In this document: positions 33,719-42,088 of the stretch, in pieces
Layout of the letters: every line of letters starts with the position of its first letter
Position numbering within the stretch: position 1 is the first letter of the stretch
From: an uncultured Proteiniphilum sp.
GTDB lineage: Bacteria; Bacteroidota; Bacteroidia; Bacteroidales; Dysgonomonadaceae
Direction: 5' to 3'
Assembly: GCA_927407015.1 (NCBI GenBank)
Contig: CAKMJT010000039.1
Span: 1-48,787 of the forward strand
DNA length: 48,787 bases
Notes under the pieces: model-generated
What the model saw: only the letters and a program-made list of their open reading frames with translations
Database searches by the model: none
What the model was told of the DNA's origin: nothing
Made by a program: the position numbers and the translations under genes

Positions 33719-36535
33719 ATGAGATTTTATTTACTTTTTAGCATCATCCTTTTATTAGGATGCAGTAATCCGGTTTCCACCATTGATCTTTCGGGTGAGT
33801 GGCAGTTTCAAACTGATCCGAATGATCGCGGGATAGATGAGAAATTGTTTGGAAAGCCTTTGTCTGAAACAGTAATTTTACCCGGTTCAATGGTTGAAAA
33901 CGGCAAGGGAGATGATATCACATTCGATACCAAATGGACAGGAAGTATTGCCAACCCTCAATGGTATAATGACCCAAATTATGCACCTTATGTCAGTTCG
34001 GATCATGTGCGTTTCCCATTTTGGCTTCAACCGGAGAAAAAATATACCGGTGCAGCTTGGTATCGGAAAAAAATTTCTATTCCTGCTAATTGGAAAGAAA
34101 AGTCTGTATGGTTAACCTTAGAACGTCCTCATTGGGAGTCCACTGTATGGATTAACGACGTTCAGATAGGTATGCAAAACAGTTTGGCCGTACCGCACGT
34201 ATTTGATATCACCCCGTACTTAAAAACGGGTGATAATACAATCACTGTTCGTATCGACAACCGGATAAAAGATATTGATGTTGGTATAAATTCACACAGT
34301 GTTACTGACCATACCCAATCGAACTGGAACGGTATTGTAGGCAAGATGTTTTTAAGAGCAACCGGAAAAATAATGTTCGATAACGTCGAGGTTTTTCCTG
34401 ACGTGAAAAATAAGACTGTTGAAATAAGAGCAACCGTTAATAATTTTCTTTCGGAAGCACAAACTGTAAAGTTTTCTATTGATACACGCCTTAAAAAAGA
34501 CGGTAAAAAAACAGGAGGCCGATCCTGGGAGTTTGAAATTTCTCCTGGAGAAAATAATGTAAAAATGAATTATAGTCTGGGAGAAGATGCTTTATTGTGG
34601 GATGAATTCAATCCAAATGTGTATGAATTACTCTTAACCTTGAATGTAGGTAAAGAATCAGATACACATTCTGTTGATTTCGGGTTGCGTGAATTTAAGG
34701 TAAATGGTTCGCGTTTTGCCATTAATGACCGGCCCGTATTTCTACGTGGAACGCTTGAGTGTGCTATTTTCCCATTGACAGGATATCCGCCTACCGATAC
34801 AGAATATTGGAAGAAGATATTTACGGCCATACAAGCCCACGGATTAAACCATATTCGGTTTCATTCGTGGTGTCCGCCGGAAGCTGCTTTTGAAGCCGCT
34901 GACGAAATGGGTGTTTATCTTCAGGTGGAATGTTCCTCATGGGCTAATCAAAGTACCCAATTGGGAAGTGGATTGCCGGTTGACCAGTATATATGGGATG
35001 AAAGTAAGAGGATCGTTAAAGCGTATGGTAACCATCCTTCGTTTGTGATGATGGCTTATGGAAATGAACCAGGTGGTCCGGGATACAGTGAGTTTCTCAC
35101 AGAATTTGTAAGCTATTGGAAAGACAAGGACAATCGCCGGGTTTATACCAGTGCCGCTGGTTGGCCTGCATTGAAAGTAAATCAGTATCACAATATTCCC
35201 GCCCCTCGCATCCAAGGGTGGGGAGAGGAATTGAAGAGTATCATCAATGCAGAGCCGCCTCGTACTGATTTCGACTGGTCACAGAGAGTACCTAAAGATG
35301 GAATCCCGGTAGTGAGCCATGAAATAGGGCAATGGTGCGTATACCCTAATTTCAGGGAGATGGGGAAATACACCGGCGTCTTGAAACCGAAGAATTTTGA
35401 GATTTTTCAGGCAAGCCTGAAAGCTCACGGAATGGAGCATCTGGCCGATAGTTTTTTGCTGGCCTCTGGAAAACTGCAAGCATTGTGCTACAAGGCTGAA
35501 ATCGAAGCGGCGCTTCGTACTCCCGGTTTTGCCGGCTTACAGTTACTCGATTTACACGATTTTCCGGGTCAGGGTACTGCGTTAGTTGGTGTTTTAGATC
35601 CATTCTGGGAAGAGAAGGGATACATTACTCCCAAAGGATATAGCCACTTTTGTAACGTTACGGTTCCCCTTGCAAGGCTTGAAAAACGAATTTTCACCGA
35701 GGGTGAGACAATGACGGCAAAAATTGAAGTAGCACATTTTGGAGAAAAGCCTTTGCAAGCAATGAGCCCGAAGTGGCAGCTTTTGCAAAATGATAAAATT
35801 GTTTCAGAAGGGGTATTGCCTCAATGTGATATTCCGTTAGACAATGGCATACAACTGGGGGAGGTAATTTATACGTTTGAAAATAAAAATGAACCTCGGA
35901 AGCTAACTCTGAAAGTCAATGTAGATACATTTGAAAATTCGTGGGATATTTGGGTTTATCCTATAAGCCAGGAGACAGAAGCAAGTGACATCAAAATAGT
36001 CGAAAATCTTGATAAATCGACTTTAGAATATTTGCAGAACGGAGGTAAGGTGTTATTCAGTCTTGGGAAAGGTAAAGTGTCACCCGAAATGGGTGGAGAT
36101 ATAGGAGTCGGCTTTTCCAGTATTTTTTGGAATACAGCTTGGACCGGGAACCAGAGACCTCATACACTGGGTATATTGTGTAACCCAACTCATCCCGCCT
36201 TAAAGAGTTATCCCACCGAGTACCATTCCAACTGGCAATGGTGGGATGCCATGAGTCACGCTGATGTCATCATGTTGGATTCTCTGTCTTCCGATCTACA
36301 ACCCATTGTCAGGGTGATCGATGACTGGGTAACCAACAGAAACATTGCTTTGATCTTTGAGGCAAAAGTTGGGAAAGGAAGTGTTGTGGTGAGCGGAACA
36401 GACTTGGTTAACAGTTTAGCTTCACGATCTGAGGCACGTCAGTTGAGATTTAGCTTGATTCAATATATGCAAAGTGAAACATTTCAGCCGGTAGGATATA
36501 TTGACCCTGTTAGTTTGTGCAAATTGCAGAAATAG
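33719..36535 (+). CDS. GH2-family beta-glycosidase lipoprotein
   Basis: About 938 residues from the ATG at 33719 (an upstream TTG at 33686 is less likely because MRFYLLFSIILLLGC with Cys15 is a lipoprotein signal). Domains: N-terminal sugar-binding jelly roll (IDLSGEWQF, AAWYRKKISIP, DITPYLKTGDNTITVRIDN), Ig-like domain (LLWDEFNPNVYELLLTL, DFGLREF), TIM barrel (RPVFLRGTLEC, LNHIRFHSWCPPEAAFEAADEMG) and long C-terminal region. Catalytic residues: acid/base E450 in AYGNEPGG and nucleophile E535 in VVSHEIGQW. The WYNDPNYAPY insertion and the wide barrel are not those of classical LacZ, so beta-galactosidase, glucuronidase or another beta-glycosidase are all possible. The gene stands between two IS remnants. 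Confidence 0.85.
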   Translation: MRFYLLFSIILLLGCSNPVSTIDLSGEWQFQTDPNDRGIDEKLFGKPLSETVILPGSMVENGKGDDITFDTKWTGSIANPQWYNDPNYAPYVSSDHVRFPFWLQPEKKYTGAAWYRKKISIPANWKEKSVWLTLERPHWESTVWINDVQIGMQNSLAVPHVFDITPYLKTGDNTITVRIDNRIKDIDVGINSHSVTDHTQSNWNGIVGKMFLRATGKIMFDNVEVFPDVKNKTVEIRATVNNFLSEAQTVKFSIDTRLKKDGKKTGGRSWEFEISPGENNVKMNYSLGEDALLWDEFNPNVYELLLTLNVGKESDTHSVDFGLREFKVNGSRFAINDRPVFLRGTLECAIFPLTGYPPTDTEYWKKIFTAIQAHGLNHIRFHSWCPPEAAFEAADEMGVYLQVECSSWANQSTQLGSGLPVDQYIWDESKRIVKAYGNHPSFVMMAYGNEPGGPGYSEFLTEFVSYWKDKDNRRVYTSAAGWPALKVNQYHNIPAPRIQGWGEELKSIINAEPPRTDFDWSQRVPKDGIPVVSHEIGQWCVYPNFREMGKYTGVLKPKNFEIFQASLKAHGMEHLADSFLLASGKLQALCYKAEIEAALRTPGFAGLQLLDLHDFPGQGTALVGVLDPFWEEKGYITPKGYSHFCNVTVPLARLEKRIFTEGETMTAKIEVAHFGEKPLQAMSPKWQLLQNDKIVSEGVLPQCDIPLDNGIQLGEVIYTFENKNEPRKLTLKVNVDTFENSWDIWVYPISQETEASDIKIVENLDKSTLEYLQNGGKVLFSLGKGKVSPEMGGDIGVGFSSIFWNTAWTGNQRPHTLGILCNPTHPALKSYPTEYHSNWQWWDAMSHADVIMLDSLSSDLQPIVRVIDDWVTNRNIALIFEAKVGKGSVVVSGTDLVNSLASRSEARQLRFSLIQYMQSETFQPVGYIDPVSLCKLQK

Positions 36536-36540
36536 TGGCT

Positions 36541-36560
36541 TAATTCTACTTTGACAGATT
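36541..36560 (+). repeat. Left terminal inverted repeat of the 426-bp IS remnant
   Basis: A 20-base sequence whose reverse complement recurs at 36947-36966 with a single A/T difference near its middle. Target-site duplication is not clear outside the repeats. Confidence 0.8.
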
Positions 36561-36946
36561 CTCTTTCTAATTCGACAATGTTTGGATTTGGAACAAGGCC
36601 ATCGACCGGGTTGAACCCCGGCTGTTGGTCATTCGCAAAATTTACACCCCGAAAGGGGAGGAAGAGATAAAGTACTCGTTCACCAATGCCAATTTAGCCC
36701 AATATACGCCCCAACGGTTGGCTTACATGCAGGCAGAACGTTTTTTCGTGGAGCACAGCATCAAGGAATCGAAGCAGATCCTGGGGCTGGACCGGTTCTA
36801 AACCCGGAAGTGGAACGCCTGGCTGCACCAGGTAGCCTTGAACTTTCTGGTTTCATTTTTCATTCTGAAGAAAATATCATAAGATCATTCACAGGCATAT
36901 CAGACGGCAAAATGACATTAATAGAGCCTCTCTTAGGAAAAATACT

Positions 36947-36966
36947 AATCTGTCAAAGAAGAATTA
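36947..36966 (-). repeat. Right terminal inverted repeat of the 426-bp IS remnant
   Basis: Reverse-complement partner of 36541-36560. It ends seven bases before the galM start codon, so the IS end may now supply part of the galM leader. Confidence 0.8.
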
Positions 36967-36972
36967 GCATAA

Positions 36973-37992
36973 ATGCATAAGATTATAGCAAAGAAAGCGC
37001 ATACTCCAGGTGAAAAAGATATTTATCTGTTTCACCTGACCAATGAGAGAGGGGTTTGTGTTGAGATAATGAATTACGGCGCAACTATTGTCTCCATTGG
37101 CATACCTGTGAACGGTATCTTTAAAAAAATCGTTCTGGGTTATGAGAAGATTGAAGATTATTTCTCCGATAATGCTTATTTGGGTGCAACGATTGGCCGT
37201 TTTGCCAACAGAATTTCCGGGGCGGTGTTCAGGATGGATGGAAAAATCTATCAACTGGATAAGAACGATGGCGAGCATTGTAATCACGGTGGTTTTGGGG
37301 GATTTCATCAAAAAATATTCGATTTCGAAATATTGGATAACAAGCTGGTTATGTATGCAGAGAGTCCGGATGGCGAGGCTGGTTTTCCGGGAAATGTTAT
37401 TTTGACTGTTTCATACAGCTTATCCGAGAATAATGAATTGATAATGGATTATACTGTCACTGCCGACCGAAAAACGCCTGTGAATATTACAAATCATGCT
37501 TATTTTAATTTATCGGGTGAAAAAGATATATTAGGGCATCAATTAAAAATTGAATCTGATACTTATCTTGAGTCTGATGCACAATTCTTGCCGACAGGCA
37601 GAAAATTACGGATAGAGGAAAATCCCGGTTTTGACTTCCGATTGTTCGCTGAAATTGGGAAAAACTCTCTTCTGAAGAATGAAAAAATGAAAGGTTACAA
37701 TACCTATTTTATTGCTCGCGAAGAAACCAGTAAATTAAAAAAGTTAGCCACTTTGTGTGATGAAAGATCGGGTGTGAGTTTGGAAGTGCATTCCACCATG
37801 CCCGGAATCATGATTTATACTGGTGATTATCTTTCAGGAGGTCATCAACCCTTTTCCGGAATAAGCCTGGAGGCGCATGGCTTTCCCGATTCACCAAACA
37901 GACCAGAATTCCCCCAAAGTGTGGTGACACCTGGCAGGCTGTGGCAAGAAACAATAATTTACCACTTTTTTACCGATATTCATCATCGGTAA
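36973..37992 (+). CDS. galM: Aldose 1-epimerase (galactose mutarotase)
   Basis: A 339-residue mutarotase that interconverts alpha and beta anomers of galactose/glucose, feeding the Leloir pathway. It has no signal peptide, so it is cytoplasmic and probably acts after import. Motifs: NYGATIVSIGIP, GATIGRFANRISGA, NHGGFGGFHQKIF, catalytic acid His175 in NITNHAYFNLSG and catalytic base Glu300 in GISLEAHGFPDSPNRPEFP. Length matches the family. Its presence at the end of the PUL supports galactose as one released sugar, in line with the GH27 and GH97 genes. The start codon lies seven bases after the right end of an IS remnant, so its original promoter may have been altered by the insertion. Confidence 0.95.
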   Translation: MHKIIAKKAHTPGEKDIYLFHLTNERGVCVEIMNYGATIVSIGIPVNGIFKKIVLGYEKIEDYFSDNAYLGATIGRFANRISGAVFRMDGKIYQLDKNDGEHCNHGGFGGFHQKIFDFEILDNKLVMYAESPDGEAGFPGNVILTVSYSLSENNELIMDYTVTADRKTPVNITNHAYFNLSGEKDILGHQLKIESDTYLESDAQFLPTGRKLRIEENPGFDFRLFAEIGKNSLLKNEKMKGYNTYFIAREETSKLKKLATLCDERSGVSLEVHSTMPGIMIYTGDYLSGGHQPFSGISLEAHGFPDSPNRPEFPQSVVTPGRLWQETIIYHFFTDIHHR

Positions 37993-38088
37993 ATGGATGA
38001 TATCTATGGTGGAAACAGGGACAGAGACACTTTCTTTTATCGTTATTTTGGAGAAATCCCATCTGTTTAGAAAAGATTACGCAATAAA

Positions 38089-38120
38089 TTTGGGAAAAAG
38101 AAAATTTTGGGGTAATTTTG
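38089..38120 (+). promoter_or_regulatory. Bacteroidota-type promoter of tRNA-Pro
   Basis: TTTG at 38089-38092, a 20-base spacer and TAATTTTG at 38113-38120, an exact match to the -7 consensus TAnnTTTG. The tRNA begins 13 bases after the -7 box, the expected distance for a short leader. Confidence 0.75.
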
Positions 38121-38132
38121 CACGCACATTTT

Positions 38133-38208
38133 CGGGATGTAGCTCAGTCCGGTTTAGAGTACGCGTCTGGGGGGCGTGGGGTCGGAAGTTCGAATCTTCT
38201 CATCCCGA
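38133..38208 (+). tRNA. tRNA-Pro (anticodon GGG)
   Basis: A 76-base cloverleaf. Acceptor arms CGGGATG (38133-38139) and CATCCCG (38201-38207) pair perfectly, discriminator A at 38208. D arm GCTC/GAGT; anticodon stem CGCGT/GCGTG with two G-U pairs around the loop CTGGGGG, giving anticodon GGG (reads CCC and CCU); T arm GGAAG/CTTCT around TTCGAAT. CCA is not encoded. An exact TAnnTTTG promoter precedes it and a strong terminator follows, so it is a single-gene transcript. It sits at the border between the AT-rich PUL and GC-richer core genes. Confidence 0.93.
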
Positions 38209-38219
38209 CAGTGAAAATA

Positions 38220-38247
38220 AGCGGTTTCAGCCTCTGGAACCGCTTTT
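38220..38247 (+). terminator. Rho-independent terminator of tRNA-Pro
   Basis: AGCGGTTTCAG (38220-38230) pairs with CTGGAACCGCT (38234-38244) with one G-U pair and a 3-base loop, followed by TTTTT. It starts 12 bases after the tRNA. Confidence 0.9.
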
Positions 38248-38250
38248 TGG

Positions 38251-38282
38251 ATTTCAGGCAACCTCTATTTCAGGCAACCTCT
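38251..38282 (+). repeat. Tandem duplication of a 16-base unit
   Basis: ATTTCAGGCAACCTCT occurs twice head to tail (38251-38266 and 38267-38282), directly after the tRNA terminator. The remaining bases to 38653 (about 370) are AT-rich; I see no gene, RNA or clear promoter there, only a weak TAATTTG near 38604 before lpxD. Confidence 0.8.
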
Positions 38283-38653
38283 ATTCATTATCTAATTCTA
38301 ACGCATAATCCAGAACCTCGAAGGTACACAGAAAGGCCCCATATATGGTCTGATTGAATTGCATTTTTGGTCTTTTAGCCCGGTTAATCTTCTTGCTAAC
38401 GGTACAGAGAATAGGTAGTATTAAATTCACTGTATCGGGATTACTATTTTCACTGTATTTCTAATTTCCGCTTAAACTTCTAAAAACCGAATGTGAAATT
38501 TGGCGACTGCGAGTTTGATTTTAATTCAAATTGTACCGATTTCAGGATGAACAAAAGTGGATTTGTCGGATTTTTTCTTCCTACACTGAAATATTATTCG
38601 TTAATTTGCGTAATTTTTTAGAAAGAGTAATTATTTAATAGAATCACCAGCTG

Positions 38654-39700
38654 ATGAAATTTTCTGCAAAACAAATAGCCGATTATCTTCATGGAGAGGT
38701 TGTCGGAGACCCGGATGTTACCGTTTCCGATTTTTCAAGGATCGAAGAAGGGAAGCCGGGTACACTCACTTTTCTCGGTAATCCGAAATATACGCCAAAT
38801 ATTTATCAGACTGAAGCGGATATCGTGCTTGTTAACGATGATTTTGTACCGGATAAACCGATACGGGCTACGCTCATCAAAGTACCGAATGCATACTCGG
38901 CCCTGGCCTCACTCATGGAGATGGTCAATCAGCAAAGTGGGCAGAAATCCGGAAGGGAAGAGATGAGTTTCGTTTCATCCTCGGCCACACTGGGAGAAAA
39001 TGTCTATATCGGCGCCTTTTCCTATATCGCTGAAAATGCGCAGATTGGTGATGACAGCAAGATTTATCCGCAGTCTTATGTAGGCGAGAATGTGAGGATA
39101 GGCAGAAATTGTATTGTCTATCCCGGGGTCAGAATTTATCACGACAGCATCATTGCCGACAACTGTATCATCCACTCCGGAGCGGTGATTGGCGCCGATG
39201 GTTTTGGATTCAGCAATGAAAACGGTGTATACCATAAAATACCGCAGATGGGCAACGTGCTTATTGAAGACGATGTGGAGATTGGAGCCAATACCACCAT
39301 CGATCGTGCCGTGATGGGCTCCACCATCATCCGGCGGGGTGTAAAGCTCGATAACCTGATACAGATAGCCCACAATTGTGATATCGGTGAAGACACAGCA
39401 ATGGCTGCCCAGGTGGGCATCGCCGGTTCAACCAAAATAGGGGAGCATTGCGTGTTAGGGGGCCAGGTGGGTATTGGCGGACATATAACGATTGGGAAAA
39501 ACAGCCAGATTGGAGCCCAGTCGGGTATTATCAGCAACACCAAAGAGGGTTCTGAAATCATCGGATCACCGGCATATCCGGTAAAAAGCTTCTTTAAGTC
39601 GAGCATCATCATTCCCAAGCTTCCCGAAATGTACCGCCAACTCAATGCCCTGGAAAAAGAAATAGCGGAACTGAAGAAAAATCTTTCGCAGCGCGAATAA
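38654..39700 (+). CDS. lpxD: UDP-3-O-(3-hydroxyacyl)glucosamine N-acyltransferase
   Basis: A 348-residue LpxD, third step of lipid A synthesis: transfer of a 3-hydroxyacyl chain from ACP to the 2-amino group of UDP-3-O-acyl-glucosamine in the cytoplasm. Residues 1-100 are the uridine-binding domain ([29 protein letters not shown]). Residues about 105-310 are left-handed beta-helix hexapeptide repeats ([27 protein letters not shown]), with catalytic His240 in [10 protein letters not shown] and the conserved GADGFGF segment. The C-terminal helix ([19 protein letters not shown]) is the usual ACP-contact arm. First of three lpx genes here; lpxC-fabZ follows after 193 bases with its own promoter box. 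Confidence 0.97.
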   Translation: MKFSAKQIADYLHGEVVGDPDVTVSDFSRIEEGKPGTLTFLGNPKYTPNIYQTEADIVLVNDDFVPDKPIRATLIKVPNAYSALASLMEMVNQQSGQKSGREEMSFVSSSATLGENVYIGAFSYIAENAQIGDDSKIYPQSYVGENVRIGRNCIVYPGVRIYHDSIIADNCIIHSGAVIGADGFGFSNENGVYHKIPQMGNVLIEDDVEIGANTTIDRAVMGSTIIRRGVKLDNLIQIAHNCDIGEDTAMAAQVGIAGSTKIGEHCVLGGQVGIGGHITIGKNSQIGAQSGIISNTKEGSEIIGSPAYPVKSFFKSSIIIPKLPEMYRQLNALEKEIAELKKNLSQRE

Positions 39701-39768
39701 TCAATCATTTGCAATCGCTAATTTGGTAAACATTTCCAGAAAACAGCGAAATTTTGTGCTTTTGATTG

Positions 39769-39776
39769 TATCTTTG
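39769..39776 (+). promoter_or_regulatory. -7 promoter box upstream of lpxC-fabZ
   Basis: TATCTTTG matches the Bacteroidota -7 consensus TAnnTTTG exactly. No TTTG is present at the ideal -33 spacing, so the upstream element is weak. It would give a leader of about 110 bases before the GTG start of lpxC-fabZ, and suggests separate transcription from lpxD. Confidence 0.5.
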
Positions 39777-39893
39777 CACAAAAATAGCCGAAATGTGAAA
39801 TTAAATGACACATTATTGCTGAATGTACAGAGCGGCATTAGGTGTTTAGGCGATATCAAGCGCAGAAAATATCTGATTTTAAATTGATAAATA

Positions 39894-41276
39894 GTGAAAC
39901 AGAGAACATTACAAAACAGCTTCACCTTAAGCGGCATCGGCCTTCACACGGGACTCTCCATTGTCGTTACCTTTAATCCTGCCCCGGTAGATCACGGGTA
40001 CAAAATAAAAAGGGTTGATCTTGAAAGTCAGCCTGTGATCGATGCATTGGCAGAGAACGTGGTACACACACAGCGCGGCACCGTTTTAGGAAAAGGAGAC
40101 GTTACCGTAAGTACGATCGAGCACGGGCTTTCCGCATTGTATGCCCTGGGTATTGACAATTGCCTGATTGAGGTCAATTCATCGGAATTTCCCATCCTCG
40201 ACGGTAGTGCGACAGAATACGTGAAAGCAATCCGGAAAGCCGGAATAGCAGAACAGGATAAGGACAAGGATTTTTATATCGTCCGTAATAAAATAGAAGT
40301 CTCCGATCCGGCCACCGGTTCGAAACTGACGTTGTTACCCGATGATTCTTTCTTCATTAATTCTTTCATTGAATTCGACTCTCAATATATCCCCAACCAG
40401 TCGGCCACCATGGATTCCGACACCGATTTTGAAACAGAGATCGCACCCTCGCGCACCTTTGTCTTTGTGCGGGAGATACAGCAATTGCGAAAAGCAGGGC
40501 TGATTAAAGGCGGAAACCTGGATAACGCGATCGTCATCTATGAAAGGAAACTGACTCAAAACGAACTGGATGATATCGCAGATGATCTCAACGTTCCACA
40601 TCATAATGCCGAAGAGCTGGGCTACCTGAATCACCGGAAACTGGCTTTTCCCAATGAACCTGCGCGACATAAGCTGCTGGATATCATCGGCGATATGGCC
40701 CTGATCGGAAAACCGATCAAAGGGCGGCTGATAGCCATACGCCCCGGACACAAGATCAACAATCAGCTGGCACGGCTTATCCGCAAGGATATCAAAATCA
40801 ATGAGGTGCAACCGCCTGTCTATGATGTGAATGCAGAGCCTGTGATGGATAACATCCGCATCCGCGAGCTGCTGCCTCACCGTTATCCGTTTCTGATGGT
40901 GGATAAGATTATTCAGCTGACCGATATGTTTATTGTCGGCGTGAAAAATATTACAACCAACGAGCCCTATTTTATCGGTCATTTTCCACAGGAACCGGTC
41001 ATGCCGGGTGTATTACAGGTAGAAGCGATGGCACAGACTGGGGGATTATTTGTCCTGGCCAAATTAAAGGAACCGGAAAGATACTCCACCTATTTTCTGC
41101 GGATCGATAATGTGAAGTTCCGGCACAAGGTGGTGCCTGGTGATACGCTCATCTTCAGGGTGGAGCTCACCAGCGAAATGCGCAGAGGCATTGCCACCAT
41201 GCGCGGTTTGGCTTTCATCGGAGATAAGGTGGTTTCAGAAGCCGATTTCACTGCGCAGATCATCAAGAACAAATAA
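39894..41276 (+). CDS. lpxC-fabZ: Bifunctional LpxC deacetylase / FabZ 3-hydroxyacyl-ACP dehydratase
   Basis: A 460-residue fusion typical of Bacteroidota. Residues 1 to about 300 are LpxC, the Zn-dependent deacetylase that commits UDP-3-O-acyl-GlcNAc to lipid A: SGIGLHTGL, Zn ligand His77 in STIEHGLSALYALGIDN, SEFPILDGSA, and HKLLDIIGD (His259, Asp263). Residues about 315-460 are FabZ, a hot-dog-fold dehydratase of fatty acid synthesis: LLPHRYPFLMVDKI (catalytic His329) and GHFPQEPVMPGVLQVEAMAQ (catalytic Glu). The start is a GTG; an in-frame stop two codons upstream excludes a longer protein. Joining the two couples the competing uses of hydroxyacyl-ACP. The next gene lpxA starts 20 bases later. 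Confidence 0.97.
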   Translation: MKQRTLQNSFTLSGIGLHTGLSIVVTFNPAPVDHGYKIKRVDLESQPVIDALAENVVHTQRGTVLGKGDVTVSTIEHGLSALYALGIDNCLIEVNSSEFPILDGSATEYVKAIRKAGIAEQDKDKDFYIVRNKIEVSDPATGSKLTLLPDDSFFINSFIEFDSQYIPNQSATMDSDTDFETEIAPSRTFVFVREIQQLRKAGLIKGGNLDNAIVIYERKLTQNELDDIADDLNVPHHNAEELGYLNHRKLAFPNEPARHKLLDIIGDMALIGKPIKGRLIAIRPGHKINNQLARLIRKDIKINEVQPPVYDVNAEPVMDNIRIRELLPHRYPFLMVDKIIQLTDMFIVGVKNITTNEPYFIGHFPQEPVMPGVLQVEAMAQTGGLFVLAKLKEPERYSTYFLRIDNVKFRHKVVPGDTLIFRVELTSEMRRGIATMRGLAFIGDKVVSEADFTAQIIKNK

Positions 41277-41296
41277 CCCAAATCGATTCATTTTTT

Positions 41297-42085
41297 ATGA
41301 ATACTGTTTCATCATTGGCTTTTGTACATCCTGAGGCCAAACTTGGAGAAAATGTGATTGTAGAACCATTAGCCTACATCGGCAGCAATACGGAAATAGG
41401 TGACGGTACGCTTGTGATGACGCAGGCAACCATTCTTCCCGGGGCCCGTATCGGAAAGAACTGCACCATTTTCCCGCATGCAACGATAGCCGGAATCCCC
41501 CAGGATCTGAAGTTTCAGGGTGAAGATACAACAGCTGTCATTGGCGACAATACGACGATACGTGAATGTGCCACCGTCAACAGGGGGACGGCCTCTAAGG
41601 GATTTACGAAGGTGGGCAACGACTGTCTGATCATGGCCTACAGCCACGTGGCACACGATTGCTTGCTTAACGACCATGTGATCCTGGGCAATGCCACGCA
41701 GCTGGCTGGTGAGATAGAGATCGACAGTTATGCCATCATCAGTGGCGGCTCTCTCGCTCATCAGTTTACCCGGATAGGATCCCACGTGATGATACAGGGC
41801 GGATCGAAGATATCCAAGGATATACCTCCCTTCGTGATGGTCGGGCGTGAGCCGATCACCTATGTGGGATTGAATATTGTTGGTCTCCGGCGCAGAGGTT
41901 TTGCCAGTGATCGGATCAACGCGATCCAGGAGATATACCGATATCTGTACCTTTCGGGATTCAACATCTCCCAGGCGGTGGATCGTATTGAACAGGAGAT
42001 GCCTGTATCCGAAGACCGTGAACTGATCCTTAATTTTGTCCGTTCATCGAGCCGCGGCATTGTCCGGGGTAATATGGAGGGGTGA
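41297..42085 (+). CDS. lpxA: UDP-N-acetylglucosamine O-acyltransferase
   Basis: A 262-residue LpxA, first step of lipid A synthesis: 3-O-acylation of UDP-GlcNAc by 3-hydroxyacyl-ACP. Left-handed beta-helix hexapeptide repeats (VHPEAKLGENVIVEPLAYIG) fill residues about 8-190, with catalytic His120 in MAYSHVAHDC and the DLKFQGEDT and GGSLAHQFTRIG signature segments. The C-terminal helical domain (INAIQEIYRYLYLSGFNISQA) is as expected. Length equals the family norm. It ends three bases before the agmatine deiminase gene, so the two are cotranscribed, which is an unusual coupling of outer-membrane and polyamine genes but probably only positional. Confidence 0.97.
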   Translation: MNTVSSLAFVHPEAKLGENVIVEPLAYIGSNTEIGDGTLVMTQATILPGARIGKNCTIFPHATIAGIPQDLKFQGEDTTAVIGDNTTIRECATVNRGTASKGFTKVGNDCLIMAYSHVAHDCLLNDHVILGNATQLAGEIEIDSYAIISGGSLAHQFTRIGSHVMIQGGSKISKDIPPFVMVGREPITYVGLNIVGLRRRGFASDRINAIQEIYRYLYLSGFNISQAVDRIEQEMPVSEDRELILNFVRSSSRGIVRGNMEG

Positions 42086-42088
42086 TCT

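Larger units (their letters stand above)
36541..36966 (+). mobile_element. Internally deleted IS with 20-bp terminal inverted repeats (IS701/IS4-like transposase tail)
   Basis: Positions 36541-36560 (ending CTTTGACAGATT) are repeated in inverse orientation at 36947-36966 with one mismatch, so both ends of the element are kept. Inside, from about 36572, a frame encodes a DDE-transposase C-terminus: VWIWNKAIDRVEPRLLVIRK, YSFTNANLAQYTPQRL, AERFFVEHSIKESKQILGL, then TRKWNAWLHQVALNFLVSF. A TAA at 36799-36801 interrupts it where relatives have Gln (CAA to TAA would explain it). The 426-bp element lacks the N-terminal catalytic part, so it could move only with help from a full copy elsewhere. It occupies the whole gap between GH2 and galM. 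The family assignment (IS701-like) is from the tail motif only. Confidence 0.8.

Noticed and set aside
37997..38357. Overlapping small plus-strand open frames of 103 and 79 codons
   Set aside because: Both run through the tRNA-Pro gene and its terminator, so they are not coding.
39139..39714. 191-codon minus-strand open frame
   Set aside because: Antisense of lpxD; its hydrophobic pattern follows from the hexapeptide codons of the real gene.
40335..40982. 215-codon minus-strand open frame
   Set aside because: It lies wholly inside lpxC-fabZ, whose protein is unmistakable; composition of the antisense strand explains it.
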